From NCBI GenBank assembly GCA_016741915.1, contig JACVCS010000018.1, positions 1 through 51,865 of the forward strand: a stretch of DNA of 51,865 nucleotides. Reading direction: 5' to 3'. The notes beneath the pieces are model-generated. The model had not been told where the DNA came from. It saw only the letters and a list, made by a program, of their open reading frames with translations, and made no database searches. A program made the position numbers and the translations under genes. The DNA is from Phycisphaerales bacterium (GTDB lineage: Bacteria > Planctomycetota > Phycisphaerae > Phycisphaerales > UBA1924). Position 1 is the stretch's first letter. Each line of letters begins with the position of its first letter. This document shows positions 17,701-25,870 of this stretch, piece by piece.

Positions 17701-20478
17701 CGCGTAAAGAGCCTGATTGGGCATAGGCTCGAGATACCCGCTCTGCGAGTCGACAGAATACCACTTGCGGTTCGGAAGGGTGATTCCTCCCGTTGCACTC
17801 ATCTCGGTTCGCCCCGCGTGGTTGATCACGTCGACCGAGAAAGGACCGTAGAACCGTGTCTCTGCGGGCTCGCCGCTGATCGTGACCACCAGCGGCACTC
17901 CAACCACAACCGCTCGGTGGTCGTACAGACGGTTGTACGAAACCATCGACGTTCTGGTGCCGAGTGAGGCGCTCGGAGTTGTCGTGGTTGAAACCCGCCC
18001 CATCATGTCGTAGGTTGTTGTCGTCAAGATCTCGAGTGCGGGGTTTCCAGCTGAAGCAGAAGTTTGGAAATTCACCCCAGCAACCGATATCGGGTTTGCC
18101 GTCGCCGCGTCGTAGAGTTCCGTCGACAACTGCCCGGTTAAGCTGTCATACTGCCGCTGCGTCAACCTTCCGTCGACCGACATCGACTGAACCAGACGCC
18201 CGGCGAGATCGAAGTGGTTGTAGGAAACGACCTCGTTACTTCCGCTTCCGTTGTTTTCTTCCGACACCACCGGTGCGGTGAGCTTTGAAAGCGTCGGAAC
18301 CAAGCCGCCCACAGTCGCGGCGCTCGTGTCGTGAGCGGTAAGCTCGGTCAGCGTCTGCCCCTCGATTTTGTTCGTGACAGTGAGATCAGAAGGCTCCCAT
18401 CCACTGTCTCCGGCCGGATCACCTTTGTGCGTACGCGAAACCGCGACGTACGGACGGTTAACAGTAAAGGTAGTGCTCCCCACAGCGAGCTGATGTCGCA
18501 GCCTCTGGGTCTCATACTCAACCGATGAAACCGTGTGGGTCGTCGTAGGAGTGTTGCCTTCGGCCGTCCGAATGGCAAAGACGAACCCTTCCGCTTCGGG
18601 ACTTGAGAAGACGCCACCGGTCGCGGGCATTCGATCAAAGAGCGTGACAAGCCCCTGATCCGACTTAAACTGCAACTCACCCCAACTTGATGGGTCATTT
18701 GCCAATGCTGTGTGGCGATAGCTCTGAATATTCTCGGTCGAGTGGATGCTCACAACGCGTCCATCCGCCCGGCGGACTACGGCGTCGGCCCACCACTTTC
18801 TTGCCACGCCCGTTGAAGGATGCTCGTAAAACTCGCTGAGTGAACCAGTGGTCGTTCGTTGAAGCGTGAGGCTGCTCAACGGTTGCGCCAGCCAGTTAAA
18901 ATAATGCACGCGTGTGGCGTATTCCTGATCTGCCTCAGCGACACTCTCGATCCGTTCGTCTTTCGCGGGAGTCTTGATCACGACCCGGTGCCAGGGCTTC
19001 TCCGCTTTCTCGGCCGCACTCGCAGGTGTGCCGCTCCGCTGCTCAAACGTGAAGCTGTACACCCCGCCAGGACCAGCACCAGACGCACAGGCACACTCTC
19101 CACTGAAATACGCCGTCGCAACACGGCCATTTCCGTCATAGGAATAGCCGGCTTCGGCATAGGTCTCGAGCCCTCCGGGCACGCCGGTAGGAACTGCCGT
19201 TGCGAGGGTGGTCGGAACTGTCAACGGAGCGGTTGGATTCGGCTGCCACTCCGCTACAGGGTCATTTGATTTCTCAAAGACCCATCGGCGACTGCCCTCT
19301 TCGCCGAACACGTACGACAGCCTGCCGTCTGCAGCGTAGCGGTAGTGCTTCCGTGCGATCATCCAGACGGGTGCACCGTTAGAGTCTTCGCCGCTGCAAC
19401 GCGTCCAGACCGCCGTGCCGATCAAGTCTCCTGGACGCCCCAGTGCTGGAGCTGAAGTCCCGTTCGGCTGATACGCATACTGAACCTTGGCGATCAACCT
19501 CCACGAGGCATTTTCACCGCCCCGATCCTCAACATCCACGCGTTCGAGTCTATGGGCACCACCGATCGCCAATGAGCTGTAGTGGTAGCTGTACTGCCGA
19601 TTTCCAATCGCCTCAGGAGGGGACGAGTTAGATGCGCCATCAAACGCCTTGAGTATCCGTCCCTCAGCGTCATAACCCGTGCTCATGGCCAGATGGACAT
19701 CGTCGCGATCGCCGACAAACGCGGTGTAGCCAGCTGCATCAGCCAGCTTCCAAAGCTGCCCTTGTTTGGCTTGAGATACCGCCGAGTTGAACCCGAAGAA
19801 AGACGTCTTCGCGCCGTGTTGATCCACGTATTCGTAAACATCCACCGCGGACTGGGTTTCCGTTGCGGGAATCGTCCGCTTGACGATCATCCCCGCAACC
19901 CCGTTCACACCACGCCAGACCTTCCGCACGATTTCGAAGCCAATCCCCGAAGAGTCACCAGCAACCGGATTCGCAAACTCTAAGAACCGATCCGCGCCGT
20001 AAACGATTCGGATTCGCTGTCCATCACTTCCAAGCTGCAACTCGGGTTGGGAGGACTGAAACCAGTTCCGCCCTTGGTATCCACCCACGTTCTCGGCGTT
20101 CTGATAGTTCCACGTCCTGCCGATCACCCATGAAAATCCCGGGGCAGGAAGCGAAAGATCCACTTCACTGGGATTGATCCGACCACTATACAGGTCGATA
20201 TCGCCCAAACGCCGACGGCCGAACGAGCCTTCGAACGGATTCGCCGCAGCGGCCCACGCAAAGAACGTTGGCAGTCTCAGACTGCCGTCGATCTCGGTTC
20301 CCCGCTGACTCCAATCGGGATCAGCGATCTGGATGGCCGTTGACGAGAATGGAGACTGACTCCAATCTGGACTCGACGAGAGCACGATCGGTTGCTGTGC
20401 CCGGGTGCTCGAGCACCAGATGTTTGCAACACCCACCGCCAGACCTGCCACGCAGACAAGCACTCGATTCAGCAACAT
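11764..20478 (-). CDS. Giant secreted RHS/YD-repeat protein with C-terminal toxin tip (2904 aa)
   Basis: A polymorphic toxin of the RHS class. A Sec-type signal peptide (MLLNRVLVCVAGLAVGVANI, cut near TRAQQ) is followed by ~2500 residues of YD/RHS repeats, for example YSYDGNGRVATAYF, YDMMGRVSTTT, YDSLTGQL and YDAMGRLEQVDRD. A Pro/Gly-rich insertion lies near 1560-1850. Two dockerin-like motifs precede the RHS core end DPIGYAGGRNLYQYCENQ...DPMGL near residue 2596. The last ~308 residues are the toxin tip: a Cys-containing helical part, a hydrophobic Gly-rich region, then GMGHHFLPRRLGLP...ESPLNIV...GMSRGEFYRRHY, a His-rich motif resembling HNH-like nuclease tips, with no firm assignment. The ATG has AGAGGGAA at -9. 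The immunity candidate overlaps the stop. Confidence -1.
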   Translation of the reverse strand: MLLNRVLVCVAGLAVGVANIWCSSTRAQQPIVLSSSPDWSQSPFSSTAIQIADPDWSQRGTEIDGSLRLPTFFAWAAAANPFEGSFGRRRLGDIDLYSGRINPSEVDLSLPAPGFSWVIGRTWNYQNAENVGGYQGRNWFQSSQPELQLGSDGQRIRIVYGADRFLEFANPVAGDSSGIGFEIVRKVWRGVNGVAGMIVKRTIPATETQSAVDVYEYVDQHGAKTSFFGFNSAVSQAKQGQLWKLADAAGYTAFVGDRDDVHLAMSTGYDAEGRILKAFDGASNSSPPEAIGNRQYSYHYSSLAIGGAHRLERVDVEDRGGENASWRLIAKVQYAYQPNGTSAPALGRPGDLIGTAVWTRCSGEDSNGAPVWMIARKHYRYAADGRLSYVFGEEGSRRWVFEKSNDPVAEWQPNPTAPLTVPTTLATAVPTGVPGGLETYAEAGYSYDGNGRVATAYFSGECACASGAGPGGVYSFTFEQRSGTPASAAEKAEKPWHRVVIKTPAKDERIESVAEADQEYATRVHYFNWLAQPLSSLTLQRTTTGSLSEFYEHPSTGVARKWWADAVVRRADGRVVSIHSTENIQSYRHTALANDPSSWGELQFKSDQGLVTLFDRMPATGGVFSSPEAEGFVFAIRTAEGNTPTTTHTVSSVEYETQRLRHQLAVGSTTFTVNRPYVAVSRTHKGDPAGDSGWEPSDLTVTNKIEGQTLTELTAHDTSAATVGGLVPTLSKLTAPVVSEENNGSGSNEVVSYNHFDLAGRLVQSMSVDGRLTQRQYDSLTGQLSTELYDAATANPISVAGVNFQTSASAGNPALEILTTTTYDMMGRVSTTTTPSASLGTRTSMVSYNRLYDHRAVVVGVPLVVTISGEPAETRFYGPFSVDVINHAGRTEMSATGGITLPNRKWYSVDSQSGYLEPMPNQALYATTDPSRWVSLNQNGDSVQLRVLKLFTGADLGSVGPGVQLQTRGANTNLYDATGTRLNESRTYFNQPLALTGGNFRHVAYDASFLKYDSAGRLQRIEDPTSTITEVRRDTLGRPISTSEGMYIPEAIPGVASAAGERMFQKSRMYYDIPGYGPMGTSSPSEVVTLTQAKLDEAPNSLVTSIKSDYRGTPFAVVGPKLGAEHVVTGLDYQGRPRAVGSFSIGINQSTGLPLITRETLLGGTTQQFARDFDLTAGSATSMIGSLSGQLGSLQRIAFDEMGRVFKVRQPNLVMNGNEVEEQSNVELVNQRWMDPVGRTTLVAGPTIEKTEYDRACRPQIVYRVAEMPAANGRVSYLHATSSGVPQGAAIVSQAAYIREPKSGAVRAVMNVEAWPDQSIRGGDCAQSGGINMHPIENPQQLLMIAPATAGEGIQHELSWPTLGQGSGLIGLPKAVWYDFDHLDRPVRSVQALMPEVLVSVSSQSSLSLPQAASTLALKRFEADPFIPSRRGANDGPEREQRTWWDDFGRVVGKIGPGLEAQITEPDIDGNEYDGSYLGITEIDPCSGELRKGPAKVTRVKKDAGRVTQTQEKLIGEIMLTPEEVKKWAYMDQILRGPRTPDPNDINLARKYANVPPGFDLEGRPLTGHRSYFDYEPSNYSERIAAIPAGGTEPPVKGRYLDNQGRSVEERDQRGIRREIDHKDIEAFERRALKISPPTEFNGPGSTPAPREIEYDFGPGERVRIRPPSGSPFGSGFAGGGLEFRGPHGFAGAGGTLFNPSSGVPTLPGNGEPHFPTNFPAERTLQMAWPARGGGGGSGIDGKLLPWSIRQERWELPGGFDLPHPTGTGLGGVPLNPKPAPLFMYPVPIRVCFDDPLMQDKLAGGLPIPSPTGSLDSKLGRTGMLAMWPMDSMSVSPPSSGVFAPPGDYVPTGSGIATRYGGYLGIDTLPWGDLPGPKMVNPGLDPYFAPPLPDLRGPTRPAEWPDFEPFNPSKRMILNRYYEQQEMSWLYNSESKSFYDKNSGGANTPGGGAMHAVHFEEWDRNRFTGAPRAISTTSFPQETMRLGTPCKDERFEKPVYWLCSTGAVAGGNTSGEGWEDEWAMLASSMAEMDPPPPPTLVAPVRESERFDFSDRGNLRRYERKRSYNQMSNGAELGAQNVLTIGGPTTISGGPNWGSLGAAHFSGEKPPTGSPLSNWTSENSGGDNRLMEKHTKRGDVPNQAVSNHTPLYNAWGLMLLDGERFRYRYDAMGRLEQVDRDMNQPYWGTPGNLQFENPARFKPFAKFTYDLLGRRTSAVYDLNGFNGDFRDELVEFFIYDSQWRVIATYRQAPAGRYAVDPNTPDMSKSDVRPTALLYERYVYHARGLDGATDIKGQDQPVLRQRFRYYGPRQPKDPVTGEEIPGEPVIEEVYAPGMGSANELTPQNSYTRVDQETVYYVQNLRGDVVSLASEEFVGEGENRQRVQGRILETVRYTAFGVPQVFRRLAADIADDQGTPLDHGQRTLANVGNSGVNDGDYNAFFAADGFFYQSNQGAAAIGASCDIADDAGEPLSNGMPVGGSSNSGVNEGDYNCFFNYFGDSRRVSTEQLYNSADPNSAGSTLYEYGELSFPENNNRIGYCGYWWDPHLQMYLVRNRWYTPREGRWLTPDPIGYAGGRNLYQYCENQPWLYTDPMGLATWFGNVLRGVGLDSFGDGVDEGWDLLTGKAQEEDANWEANMRKAYAKCMEQAKADAASGKICDSDVRCRCEHLRKNTDAAVTQLRNLRENEWNAVGDTIRSVSVALPTVLFAPATLLGQLAFGIGGNVLAELTYGGGDAYEAAKEGALSGLFGWGIGKVLKGVGGAFRSGSAKEIAEYMKRGFTESQAKYLAQPYKGMGHHFLPRRLGLPRWITESPLNIVSGRGMSRGEFYRRHYLADPSFHGARLPGSVGGGSWSGSMMGLTKPNAAQQLWYAAPNWLRNGAAGSATAGGGIGLAVGRNRQINNE
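12691..13491 (-). repeat. Near-identical RHS core repeat, copy in main gene
   Basis: Partner of the block at 10483-11283. It covers the segment from the EVYAPGMGSANEL region through two dockerin-like motifs to DPMGL. Outside it the two cassettes are unrelated on the tip side. On the other side they differ at the short linker (IPGEPVIEEV here, TGTQEERQVEV in the orphan). Confidence -1.
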
Positions 20479-20739
20479 TGTCTATTCCCTCTGTATTCAA
20501 GATCACGCCACCCACACGATCCGCAGTTGCCTGCAAATCGAAAATAGAGCGTACATAGTTCCGTTGACGTACGTCCAGTTTCATGATTATCCACAAAGTT
20601 GCAAACAATACCTATAGGGGTTAACCCCGTATCGGTCAATGACGCTTGCAGAGAATCGCGTCATTTGTACACTGGATAGCAGCATTTTGCGGAGCGGTTT
20701 CGGTACGCTTCTTGACAGTACTTTTACTTGGAGCAATGC
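20479..20739. promoter_or_regulatory. Divergent intergenic region with two palindromes
   Basis: It separates the RHS gene (leftward) from the 20740 gene (rightward). It holds a perfect 12-bp palindrome GGGGTTAACCCC (20617-20628) and an inverted repeat AATGACGC-N12-GCGTCATT (20638-20665). Either could be an operator. A TTGACA at 20712-20717 lies too close to the right gene for a normal promoter. I could not fix a promoter for either gene. Confidence -1.
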
Positions 20740-21357
20740 ATGTACGCAATCAGCCCTTTCGCCATTGGCATGTGCTTTACACTCGCAGGATCAGTTTCTT
20801 CAATCGATTTGTCGCCGCAAGCCGCGGCGAACATCCCGCAGCAAAGAGCAACGGCTGAACTTGTCTGCCGAGCGCAGCTGACACCGGCACTCTTGACTCG
20901 CGCTTCACTGACTGGGCAGCAAACAACTGAGGGATTGACCTCGGTAGCACAGAACGCAAACACCCGACTTGAACAACTGCACGAACTTGACAGCCAGATT
21001 CGTCAACTGTCAACCGAAGTCGAGCAACTCAACGCGCGAGCGAGCACAGGCCGAGCCCTGCCACAGCACCTCGAACAACACAAACAGGCCGTCAAGCAGC
21101 TCAATCATCTTCGTGCCGTTCGATCCCAGATGAACGAGCAAACCCGAGCAGTTTTCTCCGCTTCGCTCAACCAGAATCAACGGCAGACCATCGCTCAGTC
21201 GACCACTTGCTCTCCTGAATCACATCTGAGCGCTTCACACCCTCAAAGTGGTGCAGAGCGGTCATCAGCCACCGACCAGCCAAGTTCGCCGACACCGTAC
21301 GTTTGTCCGAATGTACGATCCGCTTGGCGAGCAGGGTGCGGTTTAGGCAATCCATGA
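20740..21357 (+). CDS. Secreted coiled-coil hypothetical protein (205 aa)
   Basis: Unrecognised. The ATG at 20740 has GGAG 6 bases upstream; an in-frame TTG at 20728 is less likely. The N-terminus is a probable signal peptide (MYAISPFAIGMCFTLAGSVSSI). Next come a Gln/Ala-rich region and a coiled coil (about residues 65-135: LEQLHELDSQIRQLSTEVEQL, HLEQHKQAVKQLNHLRAVRSQM). The C-terminal ~60 residues are Ser/Pro-rich and may be disordered, or mark decayed sequence near the adjacent mobile-element region. The design resembles small periplasmic helical proteins. No metal-binding motif is obvious. It is transcribed away from the RHS gene across a region with two palindromes. Confidence -1.
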   Translation: MYAISPFAIGMCFTLAGSVSSIDLSPQAAANIPQQRATAELVCRAQLTPALLTRASLTGQQTTEGLTSVAQNANTRLEQLHELDSQIRQLSTEVEQLNARASTGRALPQHLEQHKQAVKQLNHLRAVRSQMNEQTRAVFSASLNQNQRQTIAQSTTCSPESHLSASHPQSGAERSSATDQPSSPTPYVCPNVRSAWRAGCGLGNP

Positions 21358-21918
21358 ACGAACCGGGAAAATTTATCCCTCGCGCCAAGTGCTTCTTCAC
21401 CACCTCCGCCTCCGGGACCGGGGCACGAAGGAGGATCGCGTAAAGGCGCGACATTCGTTCGAGTCGCGGTCGGGGTCTCCGCTTTGACCCTGGTTTTCTC
21501 GGCACTTTCTGAGAGCTGTGAGCGGGACCGACCCCTCCCTGTACAAGACAGTTTCGGAGGGTTGGCGGACCAGTCTCGGGGTGGCCCGATGGGTGTGCGA
21601 TCGACACGGGTCGTTAACGGGGATCGGCGGAAACCGCGTTTTCAGGGCCGCCAGCGGGGTGCACGTACTCCAGACCTGCCCTTTGGCGTCGCGGGGTGAC
21701 CTCCGCGCGGTCCCGCCGGGACAGTAAGGGCGACGCCCGCGTTCTGCCGCCGCGCCGGCCGGTTTAGTCCAGGCCGAGGAGTCTCACACAGGCGACTGGT
21801 TGAGACCGGATTGGGGGGTCGGGCGGGGCAGAATCGCTGGTCGGCGGTGCCGAGTCTCAAAGTCGCACGCTTTTGCACCCTCCCCCGCCCCCACCCCAAG
21901 GCCCCGACGATTGGGGTG
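21358..21918. other. Gene-poor stretch left of the transposase
   Basis: No supported gene. A minus-strand frame from 21454 (start MSRLYAILLRAP) down to 21167 has a fairly protein-like translation but no ribosome site and overlaps the coiled-coil gene, so it was not called. Inverted ends of an insertion sequence were looked for by eye and not found. The stretch is probably the left flank of the decayed element. Confidence -1.
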
Positions 21919-22986
21919 ATGCCAAACCTCTTCCGCCGCCTGTTTGATGTCCTTGCCGGGTCTTCCCAAGGCGACCTGCGCCGCCAGATCCAATACCTGA
22001 AAGCCGAGAACGAGGTCCTCCGCTCGAAGATCGACGGGCCCGTCCGGGTCACGCCCGAAGAGCGGTCTCGGCTGGTTCGCCTGGCCAAGCCCCTCGGATC
22101 GGCCATCAAGGCGCTGGTGACGATCGTCACACCCCAGACCTTCCTGCGGTGAATCCGCGAAGCCGACAGACGCCGCCCCAAGACAAAGACCTGGCGAAAG
22201 CCGGGACGGCCGAAGTCACCCGAGCAGATTCGACGGCTCGCACTGAGGCTGGCGAAGGAGACCGGCTGGGGCTATACCCGAATCCTCGGCGAGCTCAAAA
22301 AGCTCGGCGTGAAGGTCTCCCGCAGCACCGTCGTCAACATCTTAAAGAAAGCGGGGCTGCCAACCGGCCCGGAGCGTGGCGAGGCGACCTGGGACCAGTT
22401 CATCAAGTCCCACGCCAAGACCCTGTGGGCGTGCGACTTCCTGCGGTACCGGATCGTCACGAAATGGGGTTTCCGCGACGCGTACACGCTCGTCTTCGTG
22501 AACGTCGCCACGCGCCGGGCCGTCGCCACGGCGAGCACGGAGCACCCGGATGCCGCGTGGGTCGCGGCGCAGGTTCCGCTGCTCAAGACCGCGGCCGGCG
22601 ACGGCGCAACCGAGTGCCGCGTGCTCACCCGAGACAGCGATACCAAGTTCGGGCGACCGTTCGACGAAGCCCTGCGGGCCCACGACATCACGCCGGTGCG
22701 CCTGCCGCATCGCGCTCCGAACCTCAACGCCCACGTCGAGCGGTTCATTCAGACCGTGCAGGACGAGTGCCTCGACCGGTTCATCGTGCTGGGCACGCGG
22801 CATCTCGATCACCTGATCGCCGAGTTCCTTGAGCACTACAACCGGGAACGCCCGCACTCGGCGATCAAGTTCCGCACGCCGGTGGGCAGGCCTCCCCCGC
22901 TGCGATTGGCGGGTCACCCCGGGACGGTCCGTTGCCGAGCCCGGCTCGGCGGTGTTCTGAGACACTACTACCGGGTGGCGGCGTAA
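21919..22986 (+). pseudogene. DDE integrase-core transposase interrupted by an in-frame TGA
   Basis: One continuous reading frame codes for a ~355-residue transposase with a single TGA at 22150-22152. Before it: MPNLFRRLFDVLAG, a Leu-zipper-like helix (LRRQIQYLKAENEVLRSKI) and TPQTFLR. After it: IREADRRRP..., an HTH region (KETGWGYTRILGELKKLGV, VSRSTVVNILKKAGLP) and the rve catalytic core with Asp in WACDFLRY, Asp in LTRDSDTKFG and Glu in HVERFIQTVQDECL. Relatives, as I recall them, have FxRW at the stop position, so the TGA is most simply a TGG-to-TGA change. The product would be inactive unless the stop is read through. A downstream start at 22309 could make only the C-terminal part. No terminal inverted repeats were identified. 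Confidence -1.
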
Positions 22987-23170
22987 GAGCCAAACTCAGA
23001 CCGTCACGCCCGCTGGTCGTCACCAGACCGTGCGTCAACCCCGGCATGTTGAGAACTCCCATCGGGAAGATACGAGCCGCTTGAGTACCATTCCGCGGTG
23101 GTCCGCGTGGCGATCACTCTGGACGTCACGTAGTGTGCGGATCGCGAGGGGATGCACGAGGAACTCGGAT
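22987..23170. other. Short intergenic stretch between transposase and dgt
   Basis: No gene, repeat or clear terminator was seen. It should contain the right end of the transposase element and the promoter of the dgt-like gene; neither could be placed with confidence. Confidence -1.
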
Positions 23171-24487
23171 ATGCAAACACAGTGGCGTGCGTTGCTGCTC
23201 GACAGTAGGGTTTCTCGGGACAACACAACGGCAGCGCAGCCGCCGGAGGGGGATCCGCTTCGATCCCCATTCGAGGCAGACTACGACCGGGTCATCTACT
23301 CGACGCCGTTTCGCCGTCTCGCTCGGAAGACGCAGGTCCATCCGCTCGCATTGAATGATCACGTTCGGACGCGACTGACGCACTCGTTGGAAGTTGGCTG
23401 TGTTGGCAGGTCGCTGGGAAAGAAGCTCGCCGGCTTTCTGCAATCCAAGGGTCACATGCCTGTGGATCGCAGCGAAAGCGATCTTGTCTGGATCATGCTG
23501 TCGGCCTGCGCAGCCCATGACATCGGCAACCCGCCGTTCGGGCACGCTGGCGAATATGCGATCCGCGAGTGGGTGACGACGCACGAGACCGAGGTGTTTG
23601 GGAAACACAGCGTCTCGCCCGGCGTGCGTGCAGACCTCGCCCTTTTCGAGGGTAATGCGCAGGGTTTCCGCATTGCGGCGCGGCCAGACAACCCGAAGAC
23701 CGGGTATCTGCGTCTCACCTATGCCACTCTCGGTGCCATGATCAAGTATCCGTGGCATTCTGAGGATAAGAGAGCGCAGAACCAGAAGAAGTTCAACGTG
23801 TTTTCAACGGAACAAGCCCTCTTTGAAGCGATGATGACGTCGATGGGCTTGAGCGATTCGAAAGAAACGTTTCGCCGGCATCCCATGTCATTTTTGACGG
23901 AGGCGGCCGACGACATCTGCTATCGCATCCTCGATCTCGAGGACGCCGTCGAGATTGGCATCCTCGATGGGAAGCGGGTTCGCGATCTGTATGCAAAGTC
24001 ACTTTGCGCCGACACAAAGGGTGACTCGCTTGCCGTTCTTCGAGGCAAGGTAATCCGGGCGCTGATCGAGGGCGTGTGGGAAGTGTTTGAGCAGGATTAT
24101 GCCAACATCATGGCCGGCACTCGAACTGCCGATCTCAAGTCCGGGTTGAAGCCCAACCTCGCGCAAATCGTCGCCAGTATCAAGACGCTCTACCAGGAGA
24201 TCTTCGCTGAGCGGTCCAAAGTTGCGGCAGAGTTGGGCGCGTACAAGGCGCTGGGGAGAATCGTCAAGGCGTTGTGCGCCGCCACTGGGCGACTCGCAGA
24301 AGGTGGAGACTACGACAAAGCAGGATTCCTCTCTCATCGGTGTCTGGAGCTTGCATGGGGCGAGGGCTACGCAAGGGCTCATCAGAACGAGTCGTACGAC
24401 TGGTTGTTGCATCAGGTCATGGACTACGTGTCCGGACTGACTGATAACTACGCCCGGCAGCTTTCCCGCGAGATTGAAGGCACCTGA
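23171..24487 (+). CDS. dgt: Deoxyguanosinetriphosphate triphosphohydrolase-like HD protein
   Basis: A dNTP triphosphohydrolase (dNTP to deoxynucleoside plus triphosphate), 438 residues, close to the usual ~440-500. The dGTPase signature is clear: YSTPFRRLARKTQVHPL near residue 43, the first HD histidine in TRLTHSLEVG (His71), the metal-binding HD pair in AAHDIGNPPFGHAGE (His116-Asp117), and LTEAADDICYRILDLEDA with the later aspartate. The ATG at 23171 has GAGGA 8 bases upstream; an upstream in-frame start at 23030 lacks one. Such enzymes act in nucleotide-pool balance. Some deplete dNTPs during phage infection, and the neighbourhood (transposase, Fic gene) would suit that. The gene is convergent with the frameshifted gene downstream, with 15 bases between the stops. 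Confidence -1.
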   Translation: MQTQWRALLLDSRVSRDNTTAAQPPEGDPLRSPFEADYDRVIYSTPFRRLARKTQVHPLALNDHVRTRLTHSLEVGCVGRSLGKKLAGFLQSKGHMPVDRSESDLVWIMLSACAAHDIGNPPFGHAGEYAIREWVTTHETEVFGKHSVSPGVRADLALFEGNAQGFRIAARPDNPKTGYLRLTYATLGAMIKYPWHSEDKRAQNQKKFNVFSTEQALFEAMMTSMGLSDSKETFRRHPMSFLTEAADDICYRILDLEDAVEIGILDGKRVRDLYAKSLCADTKGDSLAVLRGKVIRALIEGVWEVFEQDYANIMAGTRTADLKSGLKPNLAQIVASIKTLYQEIFAERSKVAAELGAYKALGRIVKALCAATGRLAEGGDYDKAGFLSHRCLELAWGEGYARAHQNESYDWLLHQVMDYVSGLTDNYARQLSREIEGT

Positions 24488-24502
24488 TCAACCGCCTCGA
24501 TC

Positions 24503-25668
24503 TCAATACCCATACGGCGACGGCAACTGCTCATCCAGCACCGACGGCGGGCTCTTCACGAGCGGGTCGTACCGATCGGCCTGATCCATCGCCCAATTGA
24601 TCCACTGATCCATCTCGCTGCCGGGGTCGATCCTTCCATGCTTCTTGAGGCCGAGGCCGCGGACGGTCTCCACATAGGCCCGTATCTCCTGGGCTTTATG
24701 CCATGACGCGACCTCGCGATCGAGCCGTGCCAGGCGTTCCTTCTCCTTCTCCTGAGCGATGAACAGCTCCTTGCGGCGGCGCTCGCGGTCTTTCTGCTCA
24801 CGGTCGCGCCGCTCGTGGTCAAGGCGTTCGGCACGGACGGCAACAGCCACCTTGACGACGCCTGCCAGGAATGAGTTCAAACCCTTCTCCAGCGGACGCT
24901 TGGCGCTGTCCGACCACCGCCGGCGCATGCCATTCCACAGGTTGGCGTTCACATGCAGAGCCAGCCTGCCCGATGGCGAGTGGTCATACTCCTGCCGCGG
25001 CTTCCAGTGGTACTTCTCGAAGTCCTTCTTCTGCTGAGGCGTCATCGGTCTGGGCGCTTTGTTCAGGTCCTCGCAGAGGAAGAACGTGATGGGCTCATCG
25101 GCGACGACAACCTTCAGTTCGCGCCGGTCTTCGTTCCCGATCGTGACGACGTAGCCACGGGCAGCGAATGCCTTGAGCAGCGAGTCCATGATGCGCATGG
25201 CACGGTCGAGTTGCTGCGGTGAAACGGTGACAGGCAAGCACGTAGGATCGGCAACATGCACGAGACCGTCCGCGCCCGGCTTCGCCTCAGGGAGCGGGCT
25301 ACCGCTGGATGTGGATCCGTGAGCACGTCGGGGACGGTCACCTCATTGGCTTCGAGTTCCTCCGCATCGATGATCTCCGTCGCCTTCTCAAGCTGCTCGG
25401 GGTCAGGTGCGACCTTCCGGTAGGTGTTGATCGTCACCTCGAGCTTGGTATCCGCTGGCGGCGGTGGCAACGGGATCTGTTCGACCGGCTTGCCGTGCTG
25501 CTTCTTGGCCCAATAGCCCAGGCCCGGGATCGGAACCTCGAGGCGCCGGCACATCTTGGCCAGCCCCACGTCGGAGATGCCGTACTCCTTGGCGACCACC
25601 GACACGGGCTGCGCACAGACCTTCTCGTACAGTTCATCACGGGATAGCTTGATGTTGGAAAAGGACAT
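24503..25668 (-). pseudogene. Frameshifted hypothetical protein (~388 aa if repaired)
   Basis: Two frames together make one protein. The N-terminal part, from ATG 25668 (GAGGA upstream), reads MSFSNIKLSRDELYEKVCAQ, VSVVAKEYGISDVGLAKMCRRLEVP (a helix-turn-helix) and GYWAKKQHGKPV, then PDVLTDPHPAVARS. The C-terminal part, one frame over, continues PEAKPGADGLVHVADPTCLPV, SPQQLDRAMRIMDSLLKAF and a charged coiled coil (ERLDHERRDREQKDRERRRKEL). The break lies near 25285-25305, and the total length (1166 bases) is one base over a multiple of three minus two, consistent with loss of a single base. Protein family and function are unknown; an N-terminal HTH suggests DNA binding. A sequencing error is an alternative. 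Confidence -1.
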
Positions 25669-25785
25669 GTCCAGATCCTCGGCAGGTAGCGATAGCCGTG
25701 GGAACCGACCCAAACGGCCTCGGGGAATGGTTTGCGTCCCAGAATCCCCGCGTTTGGCTGCCGTCAGGGCTTTCTGGCCTCTCGT

Positions 25786-25837
25786 TAGTCAAGCGGACTT
25801 GACTAGTGGTCGATACTAGTCAAGACTTCTTGACTAG
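25786..25837 (+). promoter_or_regulatory. Two identical-design operators upstream of the Fic gene
   Basis: Two inverted repeats TAGTCAAG-N4-CTTGACTA lie at 25786-25805 (spacer CGGA) and 25816-25837 (spacer ACTT, arms extended by one base). Their centres are 31 bp apart, close to three helical turns, so two dimers could bind on one face. The right site ends 33 bases before the Fic start. The Fic protein has a C-terminal winged helix, so autoregulation is a plausible inference. Confidence -1.
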
Positions 25838-25870
25838 CAGATCCCGCTAGGAAAGGAAAGTTGCCTAGCC

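Noticed and set aside
21167-21454. Minus-strand frame from MSRLYAILLRAP
   Set aside because: It has a fairly natural composition but no ribosome site and no recognised domain, and overlaps the better-supported coiled-coil gene.
21540-21720. tRNA-like start (GGAGGGTTGGCGGACC)
   Set aside because: The opening resembles a tRNA-Ser 5' half, but no matching acceptor 3' strand, anticodon arm or T-arm could be folded.
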